Made by a program: the position numbers and the translations under genes. Source: Nocardioides sp. BP30 (lineage in GTDB: Bacteria > Actinomycetota > Actinomycetes > Propionibacteriales > Nocardioidaceae). Taken from it: a DNA stretch of 64,000 bases. Below the pieces are notes generated by a model, which had not been told where the DNA came from, ran no database searches, and was given only the letters and a program-made list of their open reading frames with translations. This document shows positions 7,941 to 16,741 of this stretch, one piece after another; the stretch's first letter is position 1; every line of letters starts with the position of its first letter. The DNA is taken from positions 310,001 through 374,000 of the forward strand of contig NZ_CP123620.1 in assembly GCF_029873215.1 (NCBI RefSeq). Reading direction: 5' to 3'.

Positions 7941-9557
7941 CTATCGCGGCGCCAGGATCCGCAGCTGGAGCATCACGGTGAACCGCTGTTCGGGGTCGCC
8001 GAGATCGAGTCCGCTCACCTCGGTGATCCGGCGAAGCCGATACCGCAGCGTGTTCGGATGGATGAAGAGCGCATGGGCGGCCGCGGTGACGTCGCCGAGC
8101 GCGTCGAGCCAGGCCTCCAGGCTCTCCACCAGACCCGCGTCGCTGTGCTCGTCGTACTCCAGCAGCCGCGCCAGCGGTCCCACCGCGCGCTCGCCGCGCG
8201 CCTGTGCCAGATCCCGCAGCTCCAGCAGCAGGGACGGGGTCTGCACGTCCGCCAATCGTGCGACTCGCTGGGTGACATGGCCATCGCGCAGCACCCGCAG
8301 TACGCGGTCGGCGACGGCACGCGACTGCATCAGCCCGGCGATATCCGCCCCCACCGACCCGATGCCGGCCACCACCGGGAGGCTCGCGCCCACCCGGTCA
8401 TGGAACTCCTGCACCACCCGGACCGCCCGATCCTCGGCGTCGCCGCCACCCGGCAGCACCGGGATGAGGCCGTAGGCGATGCCGCCGACGAGGGCCACCG
8501 CCGCCTGCGGCGCGGTCGCGGCCAGATGTACGGCGAACGCGTCGGTGAGCCGGTTCATCTCCGCTGCCCGCTCGGAGTCGCGCTCGTGGTCGGCCGGCAG
8601 GGAGGCGCCCACCACGATGAGCCGGCGACCGGCGATGCCGAGCCGGGCAAGAGCCTCCTGGGCACCGGCACCGCCCTCGAGAGCAGTGCTGACGAGGTCG
8701 GTGCGGAGTCGACGCTGCACGTCGGCACCGGCGCGCACCCGGAGGAGGTGGAGGGCGACGAGATGGGCGGACTCGGTGAGTCCGGCGGCACGCTCCGGCG
8801 TGATCTCGCCCTCCATGACGGCCCAGATCGAGCCGAGCACCTCGTCGCCGGCGCGCACCGCGATGGCGACGCGTTGCTTGGTCACGGCCTGGTGGCCGAG
8901 GTCAGCGGGGTCGACGACGACGGGCCCCTGTTGGCGATAGAGGTCCCGGAAGATGCCCAGATCGGTCAGCAGCCGGGCGTAGCGCTCGGGCACCTGTCGC
9001 CCGATCACCGTCTCGACGCGCGAGGGGTCGCCCTCGTCTTGCCGCCCGGAGAAGGCCAGCACACGGGAGTTGCGGTCCTCGATGGTGATGGGGGCGTCGA
9101 GCAGGGCGGCGACGGCGTTCGCCACCGCGAAGAGGTCGCCGGCCGGCAGCCCGCCGAGCGACTCCTGCTCGATCGTCGCGATGTCGTCCTCCGCCAGCAC
9201 CGATCGCAGCAGGGCGGTCAGCTGCGCCCAGGTCGCCCCTCGCCGTAGGCCGAGCAGCGCCAGCCCCTGCTCCTGGACGGCGGCTCGCACCTCGGGCGAC
9301 ACCGGCCGCGAGCGTACGACGACGCCGACCGCCCCGTGAGCGCCCATGCGGCGTACGAGATCGGCGAGATCCGCTCCGGGGACGCCGACGCCCAGCACCA
9401 ACGCGCGGGCCGGGAAGAGCGGCTCGTCGTCGGGGTCGTCGATGACGATGCCACCGATCTCACCCTCGTGGTCGGGGTCGCCGCAGAGCAGCTCGAGCAG
9501 GGTGTCGCCGAGGTCGCCGAGCACCCGACCGAGACTCGCCCGCGGTCGCTGACTCAC
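7941..9557 (-). CDS. PucR/CdaR-family transcriptional regulator
   Basis: Regulator of 538 aa. The C-terminus carries the PucR helix-turn-helix (HPNTLRYRLRRI, about 50 residues from the end), preceded by a GGDEF-like CdaR middle domain and an N-terminal PucR-type sensor region. Family members control amino acid, purine or sugar-acid catabolism in response to a metabolite. The gene is last in the D-amino acid peptide cluster and 24 bp after the racemase-like gene, so it probably regulates that cluster. I chose GTG at 9557 because TATGCT lies 7 nt before it. The in-frame ATG at 9569 would overlap this hexamer and has no ribosome site. Confidence 0.85.
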   Translation of the reverse strand: MSQRPRASLGRVLGDLGDTLLELLCGDPDHEGEIGGIVIDDPDDEPLFPARALVLGVGVPGADLADLVRRMGAHGAVGVVVRSRPVSPEVRAAVQEQGLALLGLRRGATWAQLTALLRSVLAEDDIATIEQESLGGLPAGDLFAVANAVAALLDAPITIEDRNSRVLAFSGRQDEGDPSRVETVIGRQVPERYARLLTDLGIFRDLYRQQGPVVVDPADLGHQAVTKQRVAIAVRAGDEVLGSIWAVMEGEITPERAAGLTESAHLVALHLLRVRAGADVQRRLRTDLVSTALEGGAGAQEALARLGIAGRRLIVVGASLPADHERDSERAAEMNRLTDAFAVHLAATAPQAAVALVGGIAYGLIPVLPGGGDAEDRAVRVVQEFHDRVGASLPVVAGIGSVGADIAGLMQSRAVADRVLRVLRDGHVTQRVARLADVQTPSLLLELRDLAQARGERAVGPLARLLEYDEHSDAGLVESLEAWLDALGDVTAAAHALFIHPNTLRYRLRRITEVSGLDLGDPEQRFTVMLQLRILAPR

Positions 9558-9564
9558 GGCTGGA

Positions 9565-9570
9565 AGCATA
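9565..9570 (-). promoter_or_regulatory. Leaderless -10 element of the PucR gene
   Basis: TATGCT 7 nt before GTG 9557. It would let the regulator be made independently of the operon upstream. Confidence 0.45.
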
Positions 9571-9581
9571 CGGACGACGGC

Positions 9582-10706
9582 TCAGAGCTCGACGGTCTCC
9601 ACCGAAGTCGTGACCTCGTCGAGCACCTCCGGGATCGGGGTGACGCCGAGGCCCGGACCCGTGGGCACGCGGATCCGGCCGTCCTCGAGCACGAACGGCT
9701 CGGTGATGTCGACCTTGTAGAAGCGCCCGGACGCGGAGATGTCGCCGGGCAGCGTGAAGCCCGGCAGCGAGGCCAGCGCGGCGTTGGCCGCCCGACCGAG
9801 ACCCGACTCGATCATCCCGCCGCACCACACCGCGAGCCCGTGCGCCTCGGCGAGGTCGTGGATCCGCACCGCCTCGAGGTAGCCCCCGACCCGGCCGGGC
9901 TTGATGTTGATGATCTGGCAGGCGCCGAGCCGGATCGCGGCGGCCGCGGTCTGCGCCGAGACGATCGACTCGTCGAGGCAGATCGGCGTCTGCACGACCT
10001 TGGCGAGGTCGGCATGGCCGACGACGTCGTCCTCCTCCATCGGCTGCTCGATGAGCAGCAGCCCGAACTCGTCGAGCCGCGCCAGGTGGCGCGCGTCGCG
10101 CAACGTGTACGCCGTGTTCGCGTCGACCTGCAGCAGCACGTCGTCGCCGTAGGTCTCACGCACCGCGCGGACGGGCTCGACGTCCCAGCCGGGCTCGATC
10201 TTCAGCTTGATCCGCACATAGCCCTCGGCGAGGTAGCCGCCGACCACGTCGAGCAGCTGCGGGATCGACTCGAAGATGCCGACCGAGACACCGCTCGGCA
10301 CGGTCGCGTGTACGCCGCCCAGCTCCCGTGCCAGCGAGCGCCGGCCGGCCCGGAGCTCGGCGTCGAGGACCGCCATCTCCAGCGCGGCCTTCGCCATCCG
10401 GTGACCCTTGAAGTGGTGGAGGCGGTCGGCGACGGCGTACGCCCCGAACTGCTCGAGTGCCGCCTTGCCCGCGCCCTCGGCGAAGACCGGAAGGAAGAAG
10501 CGCTTGAGCACGTCGATCTCGCTGGCGAGGTACTCCGGGGAGTACATCGGGTCGATCAGCGCGACGCACTCGCCCCAGCCCTCCGCCTCGTCGGTGATCG
10601 CCTTGAGCAGCAGGATGTCGCGCTCGTACTGGGTGCCGAAGGAGGTCCGGAAGGGACCGACCAGCGGCATCGCGATCCGGCGCAGCTCGACGGCGCGCAG
10701 CTTCAT
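9582..10706 (-). CDS. N-succinylamino acid racemase-like enolase-superfamily enzyme (OSBS/NSAR family)
   Basis: Enzyme of 374 aa in the muconate-lactonising subgroup of the enolase superfamily. K167/K169 (RIKLKI) and K269 (NIKPGRVGG) are the two acid-base lysines on either side of the substrate. D195 (QVDANTAY), E220 (LIEQPM) and D245 (CLDESI) bind Mg2+. These motifs match the family that contains o-succinylbenzoate synthase and N-succinylamino acid racemase. No menaquinone genes are nearby, whereas a COG3375 acyltransferase and an M20 deacylase are directly upstream and coupled by 4-bp overlaps, so NSAR is the better call. It would interconvert N-succinyl-D- and L-amino acids. A bifunctional or OSBS role cannot be excluded from sequence. 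Confidence 0.85.
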   Translation of the reverse strand: MKLRAVELRRIAMPLVGPFRTSFGTQYERDILLLKAITDEAEGWGECVALIDPMYSPEYLASEIDVLKRFFLPVFAEGAGKAALEQFGAYAVADRLHHFKGHRMAKAALEMAVLDAELRAGRRSLARELGGVHATVPSGVSVGIFESIPQLLDVVGGYLAEGYVRIKLKIEPGWDVEPVRAVRETYGDDVLLQVDANTAYTLRDARHLARLDEFGLLLIEQPMEEDDVVGHADLAKVVQTPICLDESIVSAQTAAAAIRLGACQIINIKPGRVGGYLEAVRIHDLAEAHGLAVWCGGMIESGLGRAANAALASLPGFTLPGDISASGRFYKVDITEPFVLEDGRIRVPTGPGLGVTPIPEVLDEVTTSVETVEL

Positions 10707-11530
10707 GAGTCTTCTCCAGTCGTCTCGGCGGCCGGGTCGGCGGCCGGGTCGGAGCCCGTGTCCGGGGCCGTGGGGGTGGGGGGCTCGAGCAGGTAGCCCG
10801 ACGCTCGGTCGAAGCCGACGATCCGCCAGCCGCGGTCGAGGCGTGGGGCGAGCGCCTGCCGCAGCTGGGTGCGCCATGCCCGGGCCCCTTCGAGATCGGC
10901 GACCCGAAGGCCCTCGATGTCGGCCGGCACCGGCACCCACTCCCCCTCCTGCGTCGGCTCTGAGGACCTGGTGGGCGGGTCGAGCAGGTCCCACCGGATG
11001 AGGATCCGGTCGGAGTCGTCGACGCCGTTGATGGCGTCGTTCATCGCGCCGTAGAAGTTCGTCAGATACTCGGCCGGGCGAGCGCCGAGCTTGACGATGT
11101 TGAAGTAGGCGTTGCGGGCCACGAGCGGGTCGTAGGTCCACTCGATCGCCGTGATGCCCCGGTGCAGCGCCCAGGCCCGCTGGTGCAGCTTGAGCGCGGA
11201 CCCGATCGCGTGGCCGATCAGCTCGGGCAGGACGCCGGCGATGTGGCTGTGCAGCGTGCGGGCTCCGGGTGCCTCGTGGAAGCCGACGCAGCCGCCGACC
11301 ATCCGCTCGCCCCGGTAGGCGCCGACGACATAGCTGCCGGCCTTGCTCATCGCCCGCAACAGGTCGCCGGAGATGAGCGGCTCGTTGCCTCCCCAGATCG
11401 TCACGAAGAGGTCGGCGAGCCCGTGGAGGTCGCCGAGGTCGTGGAGCTCGCGCACCTCGACGCCGGCCTTCGCGACGGCCTTCGCGGCGTCGGTGTCGGC
11501 CTGGGCGAGCTCCGTGGCGTCGATGCTCAC
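10703..11530 (-). CDS. COG3375-type GNAT acyltransferase (putative D-amino acid N-succinyltransferase)
   Basis: GNAT-fold protein, 275 aa, of the COG3375 type. Features are an N-terminal GNAT core with GNEPLISGDLLRAM and VVGAYRGERMVGGCVGF, a central TYDPLVARNAYFNIVKLGA segment, and a proline-rich low-complexity tail. The same type of enzyme in Geobacillus kaustophilus succinylates D-amino acids ahead of an NSAR, and the gene order here (acyltransferase directly before the racemase-like gene, ATGA overlap) matches. The start is GTG at 11530 inside a GTGA overlap with the M20 gene. The acyl donor, probably succinyl-CoA, is inferred. Confidence 0.8.
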   Translation of the reverse strand: MSIDATELAQADTDAAKAVAKAGVEVRELHDLGDLHGLADLFVTIWGGNEPLISGDLLRAMSKAGSYVVGAYRGERMVGGCVGFHEAPGARTLHSHIAGVLPELIGHAIGSALKLHQRAWALHRGITAIEWTYDPLVARNAYFNIVKLGARPAEYLTNFYGAMNDAINGVDDSDRILIRWDLLDPPTRSSEPTQEGEWVPVPADIEGLRVADLEGARAWRTQLRQALAPRLDRGWRIVGFDRASGYLLEPPTPTAPDTGSDPAADPAAETTGEDS

Positions 11531-12663
11531 CGGTCCCCCTCGGACGGGTCGGCGAGGAGGTCCGCGAGCAGCGCGTGGAGCAGCATCGTGCGGTCGGGCA
11601 GCCGGTCGACCAGGACATGCTCGCCGACGGCGTGCGCACCACCGCCGACGGCACCGAGCCCATCGAGGGTCGGCGTGCCGACGCCGGCGGTGAAGTTGCC
11701 GTCAGAGGCGCCGCCGACAGCGGCGGCGGTCAGCGGAGGCAGGCCCAGCGCGTCAGCCAGGCCGGCGGCCCGCTCGAAGAGCGCCTTCGAGGACGACTCC
11801 TCCAGCGGCGGACGGTTGATGCCGCCGAGGATCGCGATCGTGGCGCCGGGCAGCACCGGCGTCAGCGACCGGATGGCGGCGTCGACCCGCTCGAGCTCGG
11901 CCAGGCTCCACGCCCGTACGTCGATGCTGAAGTGCGCGGTGGCGGGCACGGTGTTGGCGGTGGTGCCGGCCGAGGCGACGGTCGGGGTGACGGTGGTGCC
12001 GTCGGCGACCGAGGCCAGAGCCGGCACGGCGCACAGCTGGTGGGCCAGCTCCAGCCCGGCGTTGATGCCCTTCTCCGGCTCGAGGCCAGCGTGCGCGGCG
12101 CGGCCGGTGATGACGACGTCGTACATCGAGGTGCCCTTGCGGGCGGTCTTGAGGGCACCGCCGTCGGCGGAGGCCTCCAGCACGAGCGCGGCGCGGGCAC
12201 CGCGGGCGGTGTCCTCGATCAGCACGCGCGAGCTCGGCGAGCCGATCTCCTCATCACCCGTGACCAGCAGTGTAATGCCGTCGGCCGAAGGCAGCGTGGC
12301 GACGGCCGACCAGGCCATGACCAGCCCGGCCAGCATGTCGAAGCACCCCGGGCCGCGCAGCACCCCGGAGTCGTCGACGCCGTACGGGTGCGTCTCGAGC
12401 GTGCCCAGCGGCCACACCGTGTCGTGGTGACACACCAGCACGACCCGCTCCGCCTGCGGGCGGCTGCCGAGGATCCAGCGCAGGTGGCTGCAGCCGTCGA
12501 CGACGATCCGCTCCGGCTCGACACCGAGGCGGGCGGCGCCGAGGCGAGCGACGAGATCGGCCGAGCGGGCGACGGCCGCCTGGTCGGCTGAGGGTGACTC
12601 GCACTCGACGAGCTGCCGGAGATCGTCCAGCAGGTCGTCGAGCACGACGGTCGGCTTGGTCAC
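11527..12663 (-). CDS. M20-family metallopeptidase (putative N-succinyl-L-amino acid desuccinylase)
   Basis: Two-metal amidohydrolase of 378 aa (ArgE/DapE/CPG2 group). H79-x-D81, D109, catalytic E138 with E139, E163 and a C-terminal His (GGGAHAVGEH) supply the metal site and general base. The dimerisation domain sits at roughly 175-285. In the NSAR pathway the matching enzyme removes succinate from the L-isomer only, which makes the D-to-L conversion irreversible. Here it is the gene directly before the acyltransferase and overlaps it by 4 bp. A dipeptidase or carboxypeptidase role is the main alternative. It begins with GTG 3 bp after the beta-lactamase-like gene. Confidence 0.8.
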   Translation of the reverse strand: MTKPTVVLDDLLDDLRQLVECESPSADQAAVARSADLVARLGAARLGVEPERIVVDGCSHLRWILGSRPQAERVVLVCHHDTVWPLGTLETHPYGVDDSGVLRGPGCFDMLAGLVMAWSAVATLPSADGITLLVTGDEEIGSPSSRVLIEDTARGARAALVLEASADGGALKTARKGTSMYDVVITGRAAHAGLEPEKGINAGLELAHQLCAVPALASVADGTTVTPTVASAGTTANTVPATAHFSIDVRAWSLAELERVDAAIRSLTPVLPGATIAILGGINRPPLEESSSKALFERAAGLADALGLPPLTAAAVGGASDGNFTAGVGTPTLDGLGAVGGGAHAVGEHVLVDRLPDRTMLLHALLADLLADPSEGDR

Positions 12664-12666
12664 GGA

Positions 12667-14058
12667 TCAGCTCGTCTTCTTCGGGGTGGCTCGGGCGCCG
12701 TAGTGGAGGTACCTCTCGCCCGTGGGCAGCATGTAGAAGCGCACCGGGTAGAAGTTGTCGGCCGTGGCGTCGGGCTGCAGCGCGAAGAGCGCCGGGGCGA
12801 CCGGGATCAGCTCGTGCACCTCGGGCTCGGACTTCTCCAGCTCGGCGATCGGACCTGAGAGCGCCGTGCGCAGATAGACCTTGCCGTCATCGAGGTAGAC
12901 GTCCTCGGTCACGGAGGCACGCTCGTAGGTGCCGACGTACGGCGTCGCGTCGACCGTGACCGGCTCGGCCGGCACCTCGAAGGCCGCCGGGAAGTCGACG
13001 TCGGCGAGCGCCTTGAAGATCTCGCCGAAGAGCTCCCGGTACAGCGGGATGGCGCTGCCGACGTTGGCGTTGAGCGAGACGGCGATACCGGCGTCGGGCA
13101 GCAGCCGCAGGAAGGACGTCTGGCCGATGGTGTTGCCGTCGTGGCCGATCGCCCGGCGACCGTTCCAGTCGCAGCGGAAGAAGCCGAGGCCCCACGAGTC
13201 GCCGAGCAGGTCCTTCTCCGGGCACTCCACCTGGTAGGCCGCCATCGCGGCGGCACTGTCCTCCGAGAGCAGGCGGGTCCCGTCGGCGGCGAGACCACCG
13301 GTGAGGTGGAGGCGGGCGAAGGAGAGTACGTCGGTGGCGGTGGCGGTGATGAGACCGGCCGGGCCGACCGAGCGGGGCAGACCCCACACCGGGGCGAGCA
13401 CGGGCTCGTCACCGCCCTTCAGGTGACCCATCGAGTGACCGAAGACCATCGCCTCCTCGGGCAGGGTGGTCGTGTGCGTCAGGCCGAGGGGGGTGAAGAG
13501 CTTCTCCCTCATCGCCGCGTCCCAGGTCTTGCCGGTGGTGACCTCGATAATGCGGCCGAGCAGCGAGAAGCCGGAGTTGCAGTAGGACCAGGTGGCGCCC
13601 AGGGGGTGGTTCTGCTGGGCGGTCTTCAGGTCGGCGACGTACTTCTCCAGACAATCGTCACCGCGGCCGGTGTCGGTGAAGACGTCACCGTCGATGCCGC
13701 TGCTGTGGGTGAGCAGGTGCCAGACGGTGACCTTCTCGGTGACCTGCGGATCACTTAGCTCCAGGCTCGGGACGATCTCCTTGACCGGGGTGTCGAGGGT
13801 GAACCTGCCCTCGTCGATCAGCTGCATGATGACGGTGGCGGTCCAGACCTTCGAGACCGAGCCGATCTGCCACACCGAGTCGGTGGCGGCGGGCTGGCCG
13901 GTCCCGGAGTGGAGCACACCGGTGGCGGCGGTGAAGACCTCGTCCTCGGCGCCGTCCTTGCCGAGCACGAGGATGCCGAGCTGCGCGCCGGGGATGCCGT
14001 GCCTCGCGACCAGCTCAGCGAGGCGCTGCTCCCAATGTGCGGTGTCGATCGTGGTCAC
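12667..14058 (-). CDS. Class C beta-lactamase-like serine hydrolase (S12), cytoplasmic copy 1
   Basis: Serine hydrolase of 463 aa in the class C beta-lactamase/DD-peptidase/D-aminopeptidase superfamily. S67-V-S-K70 is the nucleophile motif, Y159-C-N161 the second motif, and HDG in GHDGNTIGQ takes the place of K(T/S)G. A lipocalin-like C-terminal region follows. There is no signal peptide or membrane anchor, so it should act in the cytoplasm on imported substrate rather than on the wall. It shares the segment TDTGRGDD with the paralogue at 19408-20796. In this operon a D-aminopeptidase or D-specific amidase activity is plausible. It overlaps the ABC ATPase gene by 4 bp. Confidence 0.8.
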   Translation of the reverse strand: MTTIDTAHWEQRLAELVARHGIPGAQLGILVLGKDGAEDEVFTAATGVLHSGTGQPAATDSVWQIGSVSKVWTATVIMQLIDEGRFTLDTPVKEIVPSLELSDPQVTEKVTVWHLLTHSSGIDGDVFTDTGRGDDCLEKYVADLKTAQQNHPLGATWSYCNSGFSLLGRIIEVTTGKTWDAAMREKLFTPLGLTHTTTLPEEAMVFGHSMGHLKGGDEPVLAPVWGLPRSVGPAGLITATATDVLSFARLHLTGGLAADGTRLLSEDSAAAMAAYQVECPEKDLLGDSWGLGFFRCDWNGRRAIGHDGNTIGQTSFLRLLPDAGIAVSLNANVGSAIPLYRELFGEIFKALADVDFPAAFEVPAEPVTVDATPYVGTYERASVTEDVYLDDGKVYLRTALSGPIAELEKSEPEVHELIPVAPALFALQPDATADNFYPVRFYMLPTGERYLHYGARATPKKTS

Positions 14059-14816
14059 GCTGACTCCTGAGGGTGAGGGGTGGACTGGGCGCTGCGGCCG
14101 GGGACCGCGGCGAGCAGCTGACGGGTGTAGTCGTGCTGGGGGTCGCCCAGCACGGCCGCGGTGGGGCCGCGCTCGACGATGCGGCCCTGGTGCATAACAG
14201 CGACCTGGCTTGCGACGTAGCGCACGACCGCGAGGTTGTGGGAGATGAAGAGCATCGAGAGACCGAACTCGCGCTGCATCTCGCGCACGAGGTTGAGGAC
14301 GGCGCCTTGGACGGACACGTCGAGGGCGGAGGTGATCTCGTCGGCGATGATCACCTCGGGCCGACCCGCGAGTGCCCGGCCGAGGGCGACGCGCTGGCGC
14401 TGGCCGCCGGAGAGCTGGCTCGGCAGGCTCTGCGCACGACGGGGGTCGAGGTGCACGAGAGCCAGCAGGCGCTCGATCTCGGCGGTCCTCGCGCGGCGGG
14501 AGAGTCGTTCCGGGATGGCCTCGGCGATGCTCTCGCCGATCGTCATCCGCGGGTCGAGCGAGGAGTAGGGGTCCTGGAAGACCATCTGCACCGGGCGGTG
14601 CCGACCCCGGCGCGGAAGCTCCCGACCGTCGAGCTCGATCCGGCCGCCGCTGACCGGCGCCAGGCCGACCACGGCGCGGGCGATGGTGGACTTACCCGAG
14701 CCGGACTCGCCGACCAGCCCGACGATCTCACCGTCGGGCACGGTGAGGTCGACGCCGTCGACGACCGTGGTGGGCCCGTAGCGCACGGTCAGGTCGTGGA
14801 TGCCGAGGAAGCTCAT
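14055..14816 (-). CDS. Peptide ABC transporter ATP-binding protein (OppF/DppF type)
   Basis: ATPase of 253 aa. Walker A GESGSGKST, signature LSGGQRQRVALGRAL, Walker B VIIADEITSALD and the H-loop SHNLAVV are all intact. It lacks the cysteine-rich C-terminal extension common in Opp/Dpp ATPases, which the fused partner retains. ATG 14816 lies in an ATGA overlap with the permease-ATPase gene; longer readings in this frame only add sequence that overlaps that gene. It should pair with the ATPase half of the upstream fusion to power import. Confidence 0.88.
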   Translation of the reverse strand: MSFLGIHDLTVRYGPTTVVDGVDLTVPDGEIVGLVGESGSGKSTIARAVVGLAPVSGGRIELDGRELPRRGRHRPVQMVFQDPYSSLDPRMTIGESIAEAIPERLSRRARTAEIERLLALVHLDPRRAQSLPSQLSGGQRQRVALGRALAGRPEVIIADEITSALDVSVQGAVLNLVREMQREFGLSMLFISHNLAVVRYVASQVAVMHQGRIVERGPTAAVLGDPQHDYTRQLLAAVPGRSAQSTPHPQESA

Positions 14817-16741
14817 GCCGATACCTCCTCGAGGTCGTCGGGAGCGACCTTCGCTGTCGTCAGCGGCAGCGGCTCGCCGGCGTGCCAGCACGCCACGCGC
14901 CGGCCCGCACCGTCGGGGACGAGCGCGGGATCCTCCTCGCGACACCGGGCGTCGGCGAGCGGGCAGCGGGCCGCGTAGGCACAACCGGTGGGGAGACGGG
15001 CCGGATCGGGCGGCAGGCCGGCGATCGTGGCGAGCGGGGCCTCGAGGTCGGTCTCCATGTCGGGCACCGCGGCCACCAGCGCACGGGTATAGGGGTGCTG
15101 GGCGGCGGTGTGGAGCTCGGCGGCCGGGAGCTCCTCGACGATGCGGCCGGCATACATCACCAGCACGCGGTCGCAGAGGCCCGCGACGACCGAGACGTCG
15201 TGGCTGATGAAGAGCAGCGCCGACTCGTGCTCGGCACGGATCTGGCGTAGCAGGTCGAGCACCTGCGCCTGCACGGTGACGTCGAGCGCCGTGGTCGGCT
15301 CGTCGGCGATGACGAGCCGAGGGGTGCCCATCAGGCCCATGCCGATCATCGCGCGCTGCCGCATGCCGCCGGAGAACTCGAAGGGATACTGCGCCGCGCG
15401 CCGCTCCGGATCCGTGATGCGTACGGCGCGGAGTCGGTCGACCGCCCGTGCCAGTGCCGGCCTGCGGGCCATGCCCTGGTGCTGGCGGGCCACCTCGGCG
15501 AGCTGGGTGCCGATGCGGTGGCCGGGGTTCAGCGAGGTCATCGGGTCCTGGAAGACGACGGCGAGCGAGGTGCCGAGCATGGTGCGGCGCTTCGCCGAGG
15601 TGTCCCCGTCGAGCAGATCCTCGCCCGCGAAGGAGAGCCGGTCGGCCGTGACGACGCCCGGAGCCTCGACCAGCTGCGCTGTCGCGAGAGCCGTGACGGA
15701 CTTGCCGGAGCCGGACTCCCCGACGACGCCGACGGCCTCGCCGCGGCCGATGGAGAAGGAGACACCGCGCACGGCGCGCACCGGCGCGGTCGCGCCGGGG
15801 AAGGTGACGTACAGGTCGCGTACGTCGAGGACGGCCTCGGTCTCGACCTCGGCCGTCCCGTGCGTCGGTGCGGCCGGGGCGACGCCGCGGTCGACGTGGA
15901 CGGGGTCGAGCAGGCCGGTGGCGGCGGAGACGCCGAAGGTGCGTGCGATCGCCTCACCGACGAGGTTGAAGGCGAGCCCGGCGAAGATCACCGCGACGCC
16001 GGGCGCGATGGCGGCGAGCGGGTGGATGTAGATGCCGCTCAGGCCGTCCTGCATGAGCTTGCCCCAGTCGTAGCGGGGGGCCTGCACGCCGAGACCGAGG
16101 AAGGACAGACCGGCGAACGAGAGCAGCACGCCACCGGCGCCGATGGTGGCGTTGACGATGAGCGGCTCGGCGATGTTCGGCAAGACGTGGCGGACCAGGA
16201 TGCGCAGGCGGCTGACCCCCGCCGTACGGGCTGCGGCGATGTAGTCCAGCTCGGAGATGCCGGCGATCAGCGTCTGGCAGAGCCGGGCGAACGAGGGTGC
16301 CCCCGCGAGGCCGACCGCGAGCACGGCGCCCTTCGCGCCGACGCCGAAGACGACGGCGAAGAAGAGCACGAGCAGCAGACCCGGGAAGGCCACCAGGATG
16401 TTGATCAGCGCTGTCACGAGGCGGCCGGCGCGGCGGCCCATCATCAGCGGCGCGGCCCCGAGCACGAAGCCGATCAGTACGCCGATCAGCGTGGCCAGCA
16501 GCGCCAGCTCGACGGAGAGCCGCGTCGCGACCAGCACCCGGAACCCGAGGTCACGGCCGAGGTTGTCGGTGCCGATCCAGTGCGCCGACGACGAGCCGGC
16601 GAGCAGGTTGTCGGTGTCGACGGCGTCGGCCTTGCCGCTCCACAGCACGGGTCCGAGGACCGCCAGCGCGATCACGATCGCGAGCATGGTGACGCCCACG
16701 ATGCCCACAGGCATCCGGACGACGCGCCCCCAGCGCTTCAT
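14813..16741 (-). CDS. Fused peptide ABC permease (DppC-like) and ATPase (DppD-like)
   Basis: One 642-aa chain holding two transporter parts. Residues about 1-275 are the permease: N-terminal helix, about six membrane segments and the EAA-like loop (ELDYIAAARTAGVSRLRIL). Residues about 305-560 are the ATPase: GESGSGKSV, FSGGMRQRAMIGMGL and VIADEPTTALD. An Opp-type cysteine-rich tail follows (GCAYAARCPLADARC). The linker between the halves is about 30 residues of Ala/Pro-rich sequence without a stop. It overlaps both neighbours by 4 bp. Such fusions are known in actinobacterial peptide transporters. They fix permease and ATPase stoichiometry. Confidence 0.88.
   Translation of the reverse strand: MKRWGRVVRMPVGIVGVTMLAIVIALAVLGPVLWSGKADAVDTDNLLAGSSSAHWIGTDNLGRDLGFRVLVATRLSVELALLATLIGVLIGFVLGAAPLMMGRRAGRLVTALINILVAFPGLLLVLFFAVVFGVGAKGAVLAVGLAGAPSFARLCQTLIAGISELDYIAAARTAGVSRLRILVRHVLPNIAEPLIVNATIGAGGVLLSFAGLSFLGLGVQAPRYDWGKLMQDGLSGIYIHPLAAIAPGVAVIFAGLAFNLVGEAIARTFGVSAATGLLDPVHVDRGVAPAAPTHGTAEVETEAVLDVRDLYVTFPGATAPVRAVRGVSFSIGRGEAVGVVGESGSGKSVTALATAQLVEAPGVVTADRLSFAGEDLLDGDTSAKRRTMLGTSLAVVFQDPMTSLNPGHRIGTQLAEVARQHQGMARRPALARAVDRLRAVRITDPERRAAQYPFEFSGGMRQRAMIGMGLMGTPRLVIADEPTTALDVTVQAQVLDLLRQIRAEHESALLFISHDVSVVAGLCDRVLVMYAGRIVEELPAAELHTAAQHPYTRALVAAVPDMETDLEAPLATIAGLPPDPARLPTGCAYAARCPLADARCREEDPALVPDGAGRRVACWHAGEPLPLTTAKVAPDDLEEVSA

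Noticed and set aside
10707-11663. Upstream extension of the racemase-like frame
   Set aside because: The extension overlaps the acyltransferase and M20 genes in another frame. The ATGA overlap at 10703-10706 marks the true start.
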